NCBI GenBank assembly: GCA_938074585.1 | Contig: CALJEW010000290.1 | Location: 1-6,468 of the forward strand | Direction of reading: 5' to 3' | Source of the DNA: an uncultured Rhodospirillales bacterium | GTDB taxonomy: Bacteria; Pseudomonadota; Alphaproteobacteria; Rhodospirillales; Casp-alpha2 | Length of the DNA stretch: 6,468 bases | Shown: positions 5,996 through 6,468 of the stretch, piece by piece | Layout: each line of letters starts with the position of its first letter | Numbering within the stretch: the first letter of the stretch is position 1 | Program-made: the position numbers and the translations under genes | The notes under the pieces: model-generated | Database searches by the model: none | What the model saw: the letters and a program-made list of their open reading frames with translations, nothing else | What the model was told of the DNA's origin: nothing

Positions 5996-6468
5996 TCAGA
6001 AAATATAGGAATTAAGTGGGCCGATAGGTGGAATATTTCGGTAAAGCAGGATTGGTGGCGTATCTGCTTGCTTCTTAGAGCTTTGCCACAATTCCCGGGT
6101 CTCGAAAATCTAGTCATAAACGCACTTGAATAAATCGTTATAACTCTCACTATTGCCAAAATAATAAATGTTTAAAGCTCAGCCGACCTTTTATTTCAAA
6201 ATCAAGCGCTATAATTCATTTACATAATCCAGGCCTCGGTATGGGTGTTTGTGAAATCATAACCAATCGCATTACAAATGATTTTTGACGTCGCTAATGT
6301 GCACTCCAAGGGGCTAGAGGTGAAGCGAATTTGATCTATATTTGGTGCCAATTGAGACAATTTTTGAGGATTAGCCAATGCTTGCTGCGCTCCTTCTTTG
6401 GTTAAGTGGGAATCGTTTTGGCCCTGAAAGCAATATGCTGCATTATACACAATTTCACCATTGAGTAG
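5996..6468 (-). pseudogene. Decayed histidine phosphatase (phosphoglycerate mutase superfamily)
   Basis: The - strand frame entering from the right edge reads LLNGEIVYNAAYCFQGQND, then SHLTKEGAQQA, then FTSSPLECTLATSKII and TEAWIM before a TAA at 6220-6222. This follows the family order RHGE..N, QG..D..LT..G..QA, SSPL.RT..T. The signature RHG is LNG here: the catalytic His is Asn (6460-6462), and the conserved Arg of SPLxRT is Cys (6301-6303). The C-terminal part continues in a different frame as YFGNSESYNDLFKCVYD (from about 6166), matching the family G-x-x-E-S-Y-x-D-L segment, then a TAG (6110-6112) where Trp would fit. That second frame also has TAG 6209-6211, TAA 6191-6193 and TGA 6179-6181, and ends at TGA 5996-5998. 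The second catalytic His-Gly motif near the C-terminus was not found. The N-terminus lies beyond the window. Substrate cannot be told. Confidence 0.72.

Noticed and set aside
5962..6159. A 65-residue - strand ORF with a TTG start
   Set aside because: It is out of frame with the recognisable phosphatase segment GNSESYNDLF in the same DNA and has no family features or ribosome binding site.
6220..6450. A separate 76-residue gene starting at GTG 6450
   Set aside because: The same frame continues upstream to the window edge with recognisable histidine phosphatase sequence (LNGEI), so the GTG is internal and the frame is a pseudogene fragment.

Overview
The window looks like chromosomal DNA from an alphaproteobacterium. 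Tex, the RhlE-type DEAD-box helicase and TldD all read as full-length alphaproteobacterial-style proteins. The DNA is moderately AT-rich, coding density is low, and two decayed genes lie beside intact housekeeping genes. Together this suggests a lineage undergoing gene loss, perhaps host-associated (Holosporales- or Rickettsiales-like). That placement is an inference, not a demonstrated assignment.

Layout. Positions 1-178 are mostly non-coding: a possible 3' tail of an upstream + strand gene (stop at 60-62) followed by an imperfect palindrome (61-108). Positions 179-2533 (+) encode Tex, an S1-domain RNA-binding transcription accessory protein. Positions 2534-2755 form a leader/intergenic region with an A/T hairpin and a more GC-rich, foldable stretch. 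Positions 2756-4045 (+) encode an RhlE-type DEAD-box RNA helicase with a basic Gly/Arg/Lys tail. Positions 4046-4512 carry no intact gene. On the - strand they hold the eroded C-terminal half of an EamA/DMT-type transporter, still in one reading frame but broken by one TAA and four TAG codons. Positions 4513-5946 (-) encode TldD, convergent with the helicase. Positions 5947-5995 are the short tldD upstream region with a clear ribosome binding site. Positions 5996-6468 (-) are a decayed histidine phosphatase (phosphoglycerate mutase superfamily) gene that runs off the right edge.

How the genes relate. Tex and RhlE act on RNA (transcription and RNA structure) and are adjacent on one strand, 222 bp apart, so co-transcription is possible but not shown. 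TldD works with TldE/PmbA, which is not in the window. The two pseudogenes lie on the tldD strand on either side of it. Their inferred lesions are mostly transitions (TGG to TAG, CGC to TGC, CAA to TAA).

I see no mobile element, CRISPR array, tRNA or rRNA, and no new multi-gene system. The parts most worth a second look are the two gene remnants, the pattern of their stop codons, and the helicase leader.
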